This document shows positions 18,510 to 28,473 of a stretch of 64,000 nucleotides of DNA, in pieces (position 1 is the first letter of the stretch; the number at the start of each line of letters is the position of its first letter). This stretch comes from Mesorhizobium australicum. GTDB taxonomy: Bacteria > Pseudomonadota > Alphaproteobacteria > Rhizobiales > Rhizobiaceae. The stretch covers positions 3,348,001-3,412,000 of the forward strand of contig NZ_FXBL01000004.1 in NCBI RefSeq assembly GCF_900177325.1. The letters run 5' to 3'. A program made the translations under genes and the position numbers. Under the pieces are notes generated by a model. The model ran no database searches, was not told where the DNA came from, and worked only from the letters and a program-made list of their open reading frames with translations.

Positions 18510-19304
18510 TCAGATCCCGGCGAACCAGTCGTAGCCGTTGTCCTCCCAGTAGCCGCCTTTGCCGTCGCCATAGCCGTCCAGCCGATCCGTCAGCTCGATC
18601 GTATGGACGTATTTCGCCATCTTGTAGCCGAGCTGCCGCTCGACGCGCAGGCGCAGCGGCGCACCGTTGGCGACCGGCAGCGCCTGCCCGTTGAGTCCGT
18701 AGGCGAGGATCGTCTGGGGGTGCCGCGCGTCGATCAGGTCGATCGATTCGTAGTATTTGATGTCGCCCGCCAGACTGCGATCGATCGTATCGAAGCACTG
18801 GAAAACCGCGAACCGCGCATTCTCCTTCGGCCTCGCCTGATCAAGCACTTGGCTCAGCGGCACGCCCGTCCATTTGGCGATGCAGCTCCATCCCTCGACG
18901 CAGTCGTGCCGGGTGATCTGCGTGCGCGCCGGCATCGACTGCAACTCGGCGAGGCTAAGCGAGAGCGGCCTGTCGACCAGCCCCTTCACCGTCAGCCTGT
19001 AGCCGGCGAAGCCGCCCTCTTCCATCGAGCGGTAGAGCGCGTCGTCCGGCTGCGTCACGCCGTTCGGCCGCTGCGGCTGGCGGATCTCGCTTTCTGAAAA
19101 CTCCTGGGCGAGCGCGTCGCTGGACAGAAGCATGCGTTGCACGCGGTAAGTCAGGCTGTTCGCCTGTTCGAGCACCGAACGCACGTTGCTGCCGTTGCGA
19201 GTGAGGTTGTCGAAGGCATCGCAGCCGGACAGCGCCAGCGACGAGCCGGCCGCCGTTGCACCGGTGAGAAAGCCGCGACGGGAAAGCCTCAGCGCCATGG
19301 TCAT
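18510..19304 (-). CDS. Sulfite-oxidase-fold molybdopterin oxidoreductase, Tat-exported
   Basis: 264-residue periplasmic Mo-cofactor protein of the sulfite oxidase/MsrP fold. A twin-arginine signal (SRRGFLTG, residues 8-15) is followed by a lipobox-like LALSGC, so it may be a Tat-exported lipoprotein. The Mo-ligand cysteine is about residue 135 in RHDCVEGWSC, and YGLNGQALPVANGAPLRLRV is the pterin-binding stretch. It is shorter than E. coli MsrP. The ATG at 19304 overlaps the cytochrome-b stop by four bases (ATGA), so its electron partner is that protein. The substrate (sulfite, methionine sulfoxide or another S/N-oxide) is not determined by the sequence. Confidence 0.92.
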   Translation of the reverse strand: MTMALRLSRRGFLTGATAAGSSLALSGCDAFDNLTRNGSNVRSVLEQANSLTYRVQRMLLSSDALAQEFSESEIRQPQRPNGVTQPDDALYRSMEEGGFAGYRLTVKGLVDRPLSLSLAELQSMPARTQITRHDCVEGWSCIAKWTGVPLSQVLDQARPKENARFAVFQCFDTIDRSLAGDIKYYESIDLIDARHPQTILAYGLNGQALPVANGAPLRLRVERQLGYKMAKYVHTIELTDRLDGYGDGKGGYWEDNGYDWFAGI

Positions 19305-20176
19305 TCCTCCCCTTCGCTGTGGCCAGGCGCGGGGCCAGTCCTGTACCAGCCGGTGACGATGGAGCGCATCTCGTTCAGCGGCCCGGCGGCCAGGATCATC
19401 AGAATGTGGACGACAAAGAAGCCGACCAGCAGCACCATGACGGCGAAATGAATGGTGCGCGCCGTCTGCCGCCCGCCGAGCAATTCGGGAAGCCAGGGCA
19501 GCGCCGCGTTCATGCCTGGCGACATCCCCAGCCCGGTCAGGATCATCAGCGGCAGCATGATCACCAGCACCGACGCATAGGCGAGTTTCTGTAGCACGCT
19601 GTAGTCGCGCATGTGATGGAAGCGCAGGCGTATGTGGTCGGCGATGTCCCTGCCGAGATTGCGCATATCGCGTCCGTTCGGCACGATGTCGCGCCTGAAA
19701 TGCCCGTTGGCCAGGCTGGCGATCAGCCACACCAGCAACGTGCCGACCAAAAGCCAGGCGAAGAAGAAATGGATGACACGTCCGGTCGCGAGATCGCCGT
19801 AGGAAGGGATCGTCGCCCACTCGGGAAAGCCGCGCTGGTAGAGCTGTCCGTTCCACTCACTCAACCCGAAGACACCCGTAGTGTCGAATCGGTGGCCGAA
19901 TATGGTCGTGTACCCGGCCGGGCCGTCGGGCGTATTCTCCGCGCGCATCGACAGCACGGCATTGTCGAACGAGAAGCCAGACTGATCGCCGATATAGAGC
20001 GTCGGATGCGCGTTGAAGATCTGCAGGCCGGTCAGAAGCAGGAAGAACAGGCTGATCGCCCACAGCCAGTGGGTCAGCCGGGTCCATGCCGACTGCCGGT
20101 AGACGAGCGCACCCCGTAGGGGTCCCCTGTCGTCGCTGGTCGCTGCCACGTGCTCCTCCTCTTGCCTCTGCGTCAT
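19301..20176 (-). CDS. Cytochrome b561-type membrane electron carrier
   Basis: 291-residue inner-membrane di-heme cytochrome b of the bacterial b561/Ni-hydrogenase group. Heme-ligand histidines are visible in TRLTHWLWAIS near 32, VIHFFFAWLLVG near 145 and TIHFAVMVLLVGFFVVHIL near 245-263. A periplasmic loop of about 90 residues separates the first two helices. It should pass electrons between quinols and the molybdopterin enzyme encoded immediately downstream with a 4-base overlap. The ATG at 20176 is used; a TTG nine bases earlier is also in frame. Confidence 0.92.
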   Translation of the reverse strand: MTQRQEEEHVAATSDDRGPLRGALVYRQSAWTRLTHWLWAISLFFLLLTGLQIFNAHPTLYIGDQSGFSFDNAVLSMRAENTPDGPAGYTTIFGHRFDTTGVFGLSEWNGQLYQRGFPEWATIPSYGDLATGRVIHFFFAWLLVGTLLVWLIASLANGHFRRDIVPNGRDMRNLGRDIADHIRLRFHHMRDYSVLQKLAYASVLVIMLPLMILTGLGMSPGMNAALPWLPELLGGRQTARTIHFAVMVLLVGFFVVHILMILAAGPLNEMRSIVTGWYRTGPAPGHSEGEE

Positions 20177-20314
20177 CTGCCACAAACTACGGCGATCCGC
20201 CCGTCAAGGCTTCACACGTCCGCGCACGTCTTGGCGAAACCTCCGTGTACGGCGATTTACGATAGCCGGCAGCGATGTTAGCGTTCGCGAAACTGCGACG
20301 TTTGAGGGGCATCG

Positions 20315-20641
20315 ATGCGCGCGGTACTGGTGATTTTGGCAGCGCTCTTCGCGGGCGCGGCGCATGCGGCCTGTTTCGAGGATCTCGGCGAAACCGGCTG
20401 CACCGACGAAGAGACGTTTCCTCTCTCGGACCTGCGGCATCTGTCGTGCGAGAATCTCTGGCTTGTCCGCAACGCGATCTACCACGACAACGGCTTGTGC
20501 TTCCGCACCGCCCGCGGCCAGGACTATTTCGACAATTCCGACTGCTATGTCGACGATCCCCGCGCGGTCCGCCTGAATTCCCACGAGCGCGGTAACGTCA
20601 ACCGCATCGTCCAGGTAGAGAGCGAGAACGGCTGCCGCTGA
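20315..20641 (+). CDS. Small exported YARHG-domain protein
   Basis: 108 residues with a signal peptide (about 1-18, cut after AHA) and a YARHG-like domain: CENLWLVRNAIYHDNGLCF followed by YFDNSDCY. Four or more cysteines suggest disulfides. YARHG domains occur in extracellular or periplasmic proteins and have no assigned catalytic role. GAGGGG precedes the ATG. It is divergent from the cytochrome b gene and is followed 45 bases later by the DUF1624 gene. Confidence 0.85.
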   Translation: MRAVLVILAALFAGAAHAACFEDLGETGCTDEETFPLSDLRHLSCENLWLVRNAIYHDNGLCFRTARGQDYFDNSDCYVDDPRAVRLNSHERGNVNRIVQVESENGCR

Positions 20642-20686
20642 CCCGGCGGGGCTTGCCCTTCGCCGCGCCTCGGCTCACATGGTCGC

Positions 20687-21661
20687 ATGAGTTTCGCTTC
20701 GCCCCGCTCCCGCATCGAATGGATCGACCTCGCCCGCGGCGTCGCGCTGGTCGCGATGGCGATCTACCACTTCACCTGGGATCTCGAATTCTTCGGCTAC
20801 ACCGAGCCGGGGATGACGGCGGTCGGCGGCTGGAAGCTCTTCGCCCGCGGCATTGCCTCCACCTTCCTCGTCCTCGTCGGCGTCAGCCTCTATCTCGCCC
20901 ACGCCAGGGGCATCCGCTGGCAGGGCTTCTGGCGCCGTCTCGCCGTGATCGTCGCCTCCGCCCTCGCCATCACGGTCGCCACCTGGTTCGCAACGCCGGA
21001 TTTCTTCATCTTCTTCGGCATCCTGCACCAGATCGCCTTCGCCAGCGTCGCCGGCCTGCTCTTCCTCCGGCTTCCCGCGATCGTGACGCTCGTCGTCGCC
21101 GTTCTGGTGATCGCGGTGCCGAATCTCTATTCGACCACGCTCCTCGACGGTGCCTGGGGCTGGTGGACCGGCCTGTCGGAATCGCGGCCGCGATCGAGCG
21201 ACTTCGTGCCCGTCTTCCCATGGTTCGGCGCGGTGCTGATCGGCCTGGCATTGGCGAAACTCGCCTCCGCCGCCGGCCTGTTCGAACGTTTGGCCGCCGT
21301 AAACCCCGGCGCATGGTCGCGGCCGCTGCGCTTCATCGGCCGGCACAGCCTCGCCTTCTACCTGATCCACCAGCCGGTACTGATCTCCTGCGTCTGGCTG
21401 TTCTCGCAGGTCATGCCGCCGATCATCGACCACGCCGCCCGATTCCGTCCCGCCTGCGAGCGCAGCTGCGCCGAAAGCCGATCTGCAACCTTCTGCGTCG
21501 CCTACTGCGCCTGCATGCTTGACGGGCTTCGCGCCGACAATCTGCTCGATCAGGCGTTTTCGCGCACGCCGTCAGACGAATTCCGTGGCAGACTGCGCGA
21601 CATGGCCGAGATGTGCACGGCGGTGACCGAAGGCTCGGTTCAAGGGGAGGACGAGCAATGA
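20687..21661 (+). CDS. DUF1624 membrane protein (HGSNAT-type acyltransferase-like)
   Basis: 324-residue membrane protein of the DUF1624/heparan-alpha-glucosaminide N-acetyltransferase-like family, with about seven helices in the first 250 residues. Family features are the start RIEWIDLARGVALVAMAIYHFTWDLEF (residues 7 onward, with the conserved Asp and His), and FIGRHSLAFYLIHQP near 218-232. The C-terminal 70 residues are cytoplasmic and Cys-rich (RACERSCAES, FCVAYCACM). It probably acts on envelope carbohydrates, but the substrate is unknown. The stop overlaps the next start by four bases. Confidence 0.88.
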   Translation: MSFASPRSRIEWIDLARGVALVAMAIYHFTWDLEFFGYTEPGMTAVGGWKLFARGIASTFLVLVGVSLYLAHARGIRWQGFWRRLAVIVASALAITVATWFATPDFFIFFGILHQIAFASVAGLLFLRLPAIVTLVVAVLVIAVPNLYSTTLLDGAWGWWTGLSESRPRSSDFVPVFPWFGAVLIGLALAKLASAAGLFERLAAVNPGAWSRPLRFIGRHSLAFYLIHQPVLISCVWLFSQVMPPIIDHAARFRPACERSCAESRSATFCVAYCACMLDGLRADNLLDQAFSRTPSDEFRGRLRDMAEMCTAVTEGSVQGEDEQ

Positions 21662-22134
21662 GCGAAACGAGCGATCGCCCGAACAGCATTCCCTGGCCGC
21701 CGCTGATCTATTGCGCAGCAATCGCGGTCGCGATCATCCTCGGCTATCTGGTGCCGTTGCCCTGGCTGCCGCCTCCGACCTCCGACATCCTGTTCGCGAT
21801 CGGCTGGCTCCTGGTCGCCGGAGCGATCGCGATCGATGTCGCCGCCATGCGCACGATGGCGAGGCACCGCACCACGATCATGCCGCACCGCCGGTCGGAC
21901 CATCTCGTGACGGACGGTCCGTTCTCATTCACCCGCAACCCGATCTATCTCGGCAACACGATGCTGACCGTGGGCATCGGCCTGATCAGTGGCATCGTCT
22001 GGTTCCTGCCGCTGGCGCTGGTCGCGGCCTTCGCGACGCAGAAGCTCGCCATCGAGCGGGAGGAGAAGCACCTCTACGTGCGCTTCGGCAAGCGTTTCCG
22101 CGACTATGCCAAGCGGGTCAGGCGCTGGATCTGA
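21658..22134 (+). CDS. Isoprenylcysteine carboxyl methyltransferase-like membrane protein
   Basis: 158-residue membrane protein with about four helices. The C-terminal ICMT/PEMT signature is RRSDHLVTDGPFSFTRNPIY followed by AIEREEKHLYVRFGKRFRDY, which binds S-adenosylmethionine. Bacteria lack prenylated CaaX proteins, so the substrate is probably a lipid or another small molecule. The ATG sits within the ATGA overlap with the DUF1624 stop, so the two are translationally coupled. Confidence 0.88.
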   Translation: MSETSDRPNSIPWPPLIYCAAIAVAIILGYLVPLPWLPPPTSDILFAIGWLLVAGAIAIDVAAMRTMARHRTTIMPHRRSDHLVTDGPFSFTRNPIYLGNTMLTVGIGLISGIVWFLPLALVAAFATQKLAIEREEKHLYVRFGKRFRDYAKRVRRWI

Positions 22135-22182
22135 AAGCAATATCTCGATCAGGCCGTTCCGGCCCGATCTTCAAGTGGCATC

Positions 22183-22392
22183 TCAGCCCAGGTCGACGTC
22201 GAGGATCGCCATCGAGAAATTGTACGACTGGTCGCCGTCGTCGTCATCCTTGTAGATGATGCCGAGGAACTCGTCGTCGAGGTAGAGCTCGCACGAATCG
22301 TCCTTGCGGGGCCGTGCCTTCACCTGGAGGCTCGGATTGCGGAACGTCTTCTTGAAATAAGCGTCCAGCTTGCGGATTTCTTCGGGCTTCAC
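22183..22392 (-). CDS. DUF3126 family protein
   Basis: 69-residue soluble protein of DUF3126, a family restricted to alphaproteobacteria: KLDAYFKKTFRN, KARPRKDDSCELYLDDEFLG and an acidic DDDDGD run followed by YNFSMAILDVDL. Function unknown. The start codon is GTG at 22392, supported by GAGGAG eight bases upstream. It follows cysE in the same direction by 117 bases, an order I associate with rhizobia, so they may share a transcript. Confidence 0.92.
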   Translation of the reverse strand: MKPEEIRKLDAYFKKTFRNPSLQVKARPRKDDSCELYLDDEFLGIIYKDDDDGDQSYNFSMAILDVDLG

Positions 22393-22509
22393 AGACTAAC
22401 TCCTCGTCGCGGAACGCAGCAGTGCCGCGCAGTGGTTCGCGCTTCTGCCATGTCCGCGAAGCTGATGTAAAGGCTGCGGGGAAGAGATTGGCCCTACCCC
22501 GCGTCAGCT

Positions 22510-23352
22510 TCAGATGTCGAACGTGACGACGTGGTCCATCGACTGCGACGGCAGCAACTGGTCCATCTGCCGCGCCGGCTGCTCGCAGCCGCTCTCGCCG
22601 ACGACGCGGGCCGGCACGCCGGCGACCGTCTTGTTGTTGGGCACCGAACTCAGCACCACCGAGCCGGCCGCCACCTTGGTGCAATGGCCAATCTCGATAT
22701 TGCCAAGAATCTTGGCGCCGGCGCCGATCAGCACGCCGTAGCGGATCTTCGGATGGCGGTCGCCGCCGGCCTTGCCGGTGCCGCCCAGCGTCACACCGTG
22801 CAGGATCGAGACGTTGTCCTCGATCACCGCCGTCTCGCCGACGACCAGGCCGGTCGCATGGTCGATGAAGATGCCCTTGCCCATCTTCGCAGCCGGGTTG
22901 ATGTCGGTCTGGAACACGGCCGAGGAACGGCTCTGCAGGTAGAGCGCGAAGTCGCGCCGGCCACTGTTCCACAGCCAGTGCGCCAGCCTGTGCGTCTGGA
23001 TGGCGTGAAAGCCCTTGAAGTAGAGCACCGGCATGATGAAGCGGTCGCAGGCCGGGTCGCGGTCGTAATAGGCCTGGATGTCGGTCCGCACCACGTTCGA
23101 CCAGTCCGGCTGGTCGTCATGCATCGCCTTGAAGCTCTGCACAATCATCGTGGACGAGATGTCGGCATGGTCCAGACGCGAGGCGATGCGATGGATGACC
23201 GCGTCCTCGAGCGTCCGGTGGTTCAGAACCGTCGAATAGAGGAAGGCCGCGAGCAGCGGATCACGCTCGACCGCCTCGTGGGCCTCGTCGCGGACGGCTG
23301 TCCAGATCGGATCGACCGGCTGGAGGTGCGAACGGGCAACCTTCGTGGTCAT
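22510..23352 (-). CDS. cysE: Serine O-acetyltransferase
   Basis: 280-residue enzyme making O-acetylserine from serine and acetyl-CoA, the first step of cysteine synthesis. The N-terminal helical SAT domain (about 10-150, with DIQAYYDRDPACDRFI) is followed by left-handed beta-helix hexapeptide repeats (about 165-250; KMGKGIFIDHATGLVVGE, HGVTLGGTGKAGGDRHPKI with the catalytic His/Asp). The protein ends in FDI, the Ile-terminus that lets SAT plug the active site of cysteine synthase. The ATG at 23352 was chosen where family similarity begins. DUF3126 follows. Confidence 0.95.
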   Translation of the reverse strand: MTTKVARSHLQPVDPIWTAVRDEAHEAVERDPLLAAFLYSTVLNHRTLEDAVIHRIASRLDHADISSTMIVQSFKAMHDDQPDWSNVVRTDIQAYYDRDPACDRFIMPVLYFKGFHAIQTHRLAHWLWNSGRRDFALYLQSRSSAVFQTDINPAAKMGKGIFIDHATGLVVGETAVIEDNVSILHGVTLGGTGKAGGDRHPKIRYGVLIGAGAKILGNIEIGHCTKVAAGSVVLSSVPNNKTVAGVPARVVGESGCEQPARQMDQLLPSQSMDHVVTFDI

Positions 23353-23449
23353 GTCTTTCCCCTTGTCGGAAACGGATGCGCATCCTATGCGATCCGATAA
23401 CGCGAAGGAATTCAATTTTCCTTAGCGCAGAGTCAATTGGACTTTCAGC

Positions 23450-24250
23450 ATGACGTTTCAAGCCCCCTCGGGCACCAATTCCCTCAATGTCGCGATCTCG
23501 GAGCACGTCGCCCGCATCGTGATCGACAATCATCAGCGAAAGAACGCCGTCGACCTCGCCGGCTGGCGCGCGCTCGCAGCGCTGATCCCCGAACTCGCGG
23601 CACGGCCCGACGTGCGGGTGATCGTGCTCTCGGGCGCCGGCTCCGATTTCTGCGCCGGTGCGGACATCTCCGAATTCGACACCGTGCGAAGGGATGCGGC
23701 CACCGCGCGCATCTACGAAGCGGCCAATTCGGCGGCCTTCGCGGCGATCCGCACCAGCGCCGTGCCGGTTGTCGCGGCGATCCGCGGCATCTGCTTCGGC
23801 GGCGGCTTCGGGCTCGCAGCCTCCTGCGATCTCAGGATCGCCACCGAGGATGCCCGATTCGCGGTGCCAGCCGCACGGCTCGGCCTCGCCTATCCGCTCG
23901 ATGCGATGATCGACATCGTCACCGCGGCGGGGGCGCAGATGGCCCGCTATCTCACGCTCACCGCACAGCCGATCGACGCGAGGCAGGCGCTGGCTGGCGG
24001 CTTCCTGCTGGAGATCGTCGCACCCGAGAGTTTCGAGGAGCGCATCGGCAAGATCGCCGCCGCGATCGCGGCGAGTGCGCCGCTCTCCGTCAAGGCGTCG
24101 CGCCTGTCGATCATGTCCGTCGTGACGAAGGATCCGCTGGTCGCCCGCATGGCGCAAGAGGCCGGCGATGCGACCTTCGACAGCGCCGACTACGCCGAGG
24201 GCCGCGCCGCCTTCAAGGAACGGCGCAAGCCCGACTTCCAGGGCAGATAG
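23450..24250 (+). CDS. Enoyl-CoA hydratase/isomerase (crotonase) superfamily protein
   Basis: 266-residue soluble crotonase-fold protein. The CoA/oxyanion-hole segment LSGAGSDFCAGADISEFD (near 65-82) and the GICFGGGFGLAASCDLRIA segment (near 108-126) are clear. The two glutamates used by classical hydratases are absent: the position in GGGCEL reads Gly and the one in QPE reads Ala (FAVPAARLG). A standard hydration reaction is therefore unlikely. Isomerase, hydrolase or decarboxylase activity, or a non-CoA role, remain possible. Divergent from cysE and convergent with the following hydrolase, with no gap. Confidence 0.9.
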   Translation: MTFQAPSGTNSLNVAISEHVARIVIDNHQRKNAVDLAGWRALAALIPELAARPDVRVIVLSGAGSDFCAGADISEFDTVRRDAATARIYEAANSAAFAAIRTSAVPVVAAIRGICFGGGFGLAASCDLRIATEDARFAVPAARLGLAYPLDAMIDIVTAAGAQMARYLTLTAQPIDARQALAGGFLLEIVAPESFEERIGKIAAAIAASAPLSVKASRLSIMSVVTKDPLVARMAQEAGDATFDSADYAEGRAAFKERRKPDFQGR

Positions 24251-25018
24251 CTACAGCGGGTGCTCGCGCAGGAACTCGATCGCCTTCTTCTTGAAGGTGC
24301 GGTCGCCGACGGCCAGCATATGGTCGCGCCCCTCGACGTCGAACGCCTCCGCGTCGGGCATCAGGTCGGCGAGTTCATGCGGCGAGCCCGCGATATCGTC
24401 CTTCGTGCCCACGGCCACGAGCGTCGGCTGCGTCACGCGCGCCATCTCGGCCGCGCCCACCAGCTCGCGCGAGGTCTCGATGCAGGCGGCGAGCGCCAGC
24501 CGGTCGCTCCTCGTCTGGTCGGCGAAGCTGCGGAACATCTTTCCGCGCGGGTGGGTAATGGTCGCGGCGTCCTCGACCCTGAGCGCGATCGCGATCGGGT
24601 CCCAGTCGCCGACACCCTCGATCATGCCGATACCGAGCCCACCGAGAATGAGCGTCGCGACACGCTCGGGATGCTCCAGCGCCATGAAGGTCGAGACCCG
24701 CGCCCCCATCGAATAGCCCATCACATGCGCGCGCCGGATACCCAGATGATCGAGCAGCGCCGCCGCGTCGCCGGCCATCAGCGACGGCGTATAGTCCGCT
24801 GGATCGTAGCTCGACGACGACTTGCCGTGGCCGCGATGGTCGAACGCGACGACGCGGTAGCCGGCACGGCGCAGGTCGTGCACCCAGCCGGGATTGACCC
24901 AGTTCACCGTCACGTTCGAGGCAAAGCCATGGATGAGCAGGATCGGCTCGCCGCTCCCCTCCTCCGGCTGCTGGTCGATATAGGCGAGGCGGAAACCCTG
25001 ATGTTCGAAATAATGCAT
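24251..25018 (-). CDS. Alpha/beta hydrolase
   Basis: 255-residue cytoplasmic alpha/beta-hydrolase. The oxyanion HGFAS is near residue 30, the nucleophile Ser in GYSMGAR near 100, Asp in GTKDDIAG near 212 and His in GRDHMLAVGD near 236, so the triad is complete. It could be a non-heme haloperoxidase-like esterase or a lactonase. It is the last of a minus-strand run behind the DUF192 and cold-shock genes. Substrate unknown. Confidence 0.9.
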   Translation of the reverse strand: MHYFEHQGFRLAYIDQQPEEGSGEPILLIHGFASNVTVNWVNPGWVHDLRRAGYRVVAFDHRGHGKSSSSYDPADYTPSLMAGDAAALLDHLGIRRAHVMGYSMGARVSTFMALEHPERVATLILGGLGIGMIEGVGDWDPIAIALRVEDAATITHPRGKMFRSFADQTRSDRLALAACIETSRELVGAAEMARVTQPTLVAVGTKDDIAGSPHELADLMPDAEAFDVEGRDHMLAVGDRTFKKKAIEFLREHPL

Positions 25019-25039
25019 GATCTGACTGTGCCTGCCGGA

Positions 25040-25543
25040 CTAGTTCGATCCCGCCACGGCGTCGATCACCGGATGGCGGAGCCGGTCGCCGGGCGCGATC
25101 CCGTTCTTGGCCGACGTGCCTTCCTTGAGCTCCAGCACGAAGCGCACGGGAACGCCGGGCGAGATCGGCGCACGTGAATAGGGTTGCCCCGGCAGGATGG
25201 CGCGCACGCGCCCGTCCTCGCCGATGAACAGCAGGTCGAGCGGCATCGGCGTGTTCTCCATCCAGAACGACGCCTGCCGCGTCCGCCCCAGGTCGAACAG
25301 CATGCCGCGGTCGTCCGGCATCTCCTCGCGGAACATCAAGCCCCGCTCCTGCTCGGACGCCTCGTCGGCGACTTCGATCGAGAAGAATTTCTGCCCGGTG
25401 GCCGTGTCGGCGGCGAGCTTGACCATGTGCACCGGCAGCCGCATCGCGCGTGAATCCGCCCCAGCGGGAGCAAGTGCTGCCGCAAACGCGATCAGGGCGA
25501 GCGACAACGCGGCGAGCGCGGCCCGGACGTGAAGACCCATCAT
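25040..25543 (-). CDS. DUF192 exported protein
   Basis: 167 residues with a signal peptide (about 1-29, AAALAPAGADS) and a DUF192 domain (about 45-155): SEQERGLMFREEMPDDRGML, FWMENTPMPLDLLFI and KNGIAPGDRLRHP. The family is widespread in proteobacteria, periplasmic, of unknown function and often beside the two-domain cold-shock gene in rhizobia, as here (10-base gap). Two adjacent ATG codons (25543, 25540) are possible starts; AGGGA is better spaced for the second. Confidence 0.92.
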   Translation of the reverse strand: MMGLHVRAALAALSLALIAFAAALAPAGADSRAMRLPVHMVKLAADTATGQKFFSIEVADEASEQERGLMFREEMPDDRGMLFDLGRTRQASFWMENTPMPLDLLFIGEDGRVRAILPGQPYSRAPISPGVPVRFVLELKEGTSAKNGIAPGDRLRHPVIDAVAGSN

Positions 25544-25553
25544 TCCCTGCCTT

Positions 25554-26141
25554 TCAGTGCGAAGAGGGCAAGGTTCCCTTGTCCGGGTGAATTTCGGCGG
25601 CCATAAGGCCCTTGTCGCCGTGGCCGTAGCGCACCAGCACCACCTGGCCCGGCCGCAGCTCCGTCACGCCGAAGCGGCGCAGCGTCTCCATGTGGATGAA
25701 GATGTCCTCGGTCCCCTCGCCCCGCGTCAGGAAGCCGAAGCCCTTGGTGCGGTTGAACCACTTCACCAGCGCGCGCTCGATGCCGCTCTCGGGAACCACA
25801 TGCACATGCGTGCGGTCGCCCGGCTGTTCCAGCGGGTGCACGGCCGTCGACGTGTCCATCGACAGGATGCGGAAGGCCTGCATGCCGCGATCGCCGCGCT
25901 TGACGAGGCAGACCACGCGGGCGCCCTCGAGTGCCGTCTGGAAGCCGTCGCGGCGCAGGCAGGTCACATGGATGAGCACGTCGCCCAGAGCAGACTCGTC
26001 CGGCAGTATGAAGCCGTAGCCCTTGGCGACATCGAACCACTTGATGGCCCCCGAAACCTCGATGAGGCCTTCGTTCTCGCCCATCCCGCCCGAGCCGCCC
26101 CAGCCAGCCTCCCGGCCTTCCGAAGAGGTTTTATCCCCCAT
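25554..26141 (-). CDS. Two-domain cold-shock (CspA-like) protein
   Basis: 195-residue RNA/DNA-binding protein with two cold-shock domains. The first (about 30-95) has [17 protein letters not shown] and DVLIHVTCL; the second (about 125-190) has [17 protein letters not shown] and DIFIHMETL. Both carry the RNP1 (KGYGFI/KGFGFL) and RNP2 (VLIHV/IFIHM) aromatic motifs. The family is a nucleic-acid chaperone; tandem CSD proteins are typical of rhizobia. The ATG at 26141 follows AGAAGGGTG. It is upstream of DUF192 and alpha/beta hydrolase genes in one run. Confidence 0.94.
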   Translation of the reverse strand: MGDKTSSEGREAGWGGSGGMGENEGLIEVSGAIKWFDVAKGYGFILPDESALGDVLIHVTCLRRDGFQTALEGARVVCLVKRGDRGMQAFRILSMDTSTAVHPLEQPGDRTHVHVVPESGIERALVKWFNRTKGFGFLTRGEGTEDIFIHMETLRRFGVTELRPGQVVLVRYGHGDKGLMAAEIHPDKGTLPSSH

Positions 26142-26356
26142 CCGAACGCACCCTTCTTTCGAGCCAACGCAACTGATTCTTGTTGCAGGATAACATGTCA
26201 CTTCTTCCTGTCAGCATGAGCCAGATTGGATTTCGCCACATTTCAACCAAATATTAACTTCTCGGCTTTCGCGAGGCTGGAGCCGCGAAACGGCTTGCCC
26301 GGGCGCGGTCCCTGCCCCATATCGGCGTCGACCGCCCCCACACAGGATCTCTGCCG

Positions 26357-26797
26357 ATGCGCTATCTCCACACCATGATCCGCGTCTCCGACGTCGAGAA
26401 ATCGCTCGATTTCTTCTGCAACAAACTCGGCATGGTCGAGGTTCGCCGGACCGAAAGCGAGCAGGGCCGCTTCACGCTGATCTTCCTCGCGGCCGGCGAG
26501 GACAAGCAGTCGGGCATCGACCTGAAGGCGCCGCTGGTGGAACTGACCTACAATTGGGATCCGGAGGAATACACGGGCGGGCGCAATTTCGGCCACCTCG
26601 CCTACGAGGTCGACGACATCTACGAAACCTGCCGGTCACTGATGGACAAGGGCGTGACCATCAACCGCCCGCCCCGCGACGGCTACATGGCCTTCATCCG
26701 CACGCCCGACGGCATCTCGATCGAGCTGCTGCAGAAGGGCGCAGCACTTCCCAGGGCCGAGCCTTGGGCGTCGATGCAGAACACCGGAAGCTGGTAG
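26357..26797 (+). CDS. gloA: Lactoylglutathione lyase (glyoxalase I)
   Basis: 146-residue soluble metalloenzyme converting the methylglyoxal-glutathione hemithioacetal to S-lactoylglutathione. Metal ligands are His5 (LHTMIRV), Glu near 56 (LVELTYNW), His near 77 (NFGHLAY) and Glu near 122 (SIELLQ). Glyoxalase features [12 protein letters not shown] and EVDDIYETC are present. The length fits the Ni2+-type bacterial enzymes. Single gene with 215 bases of upstream sequence shared with the divergent cold-shock gene. Confidence 0.96.
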   Translation: MRYLHTMIRVSDVEKSLDFFCNKLGMVEVRRTESEQGRFTLIFLAAGEDKQSGIDLKAPLVELTYNWDPEEYTGGRNFGHLAYEVDDIYETCRSLMDKGVTINRPPRDGYMAFIRTPDGISIELLQKGAALPRAEPWASMQNTGSW

Positions 26798-26937
26798 CCG
26801 GCTCCCTCCGCCGGGGCCCGACTCACTCGGCGCGAAACCGCGCGTCGTCCCCGGCAGAGCCGCTTTGTGCGAACGCCGCACTTGCGCCCGCGCGTCGGCA
26901 TGGTAACAGCGGGGCCGTCACCAGCGGAGGGGTCCCC

Positions 26938-28470
<1,533 letters not shown>

Positions 28471-28473
28471 GGC

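Noticed and set aside
21613..21657. Upstream extension of the ICMT-like gene
   Set aside because: The earlier start lies inside the DUF1624 gene; the ATGA overlap at 21658 is a better start.
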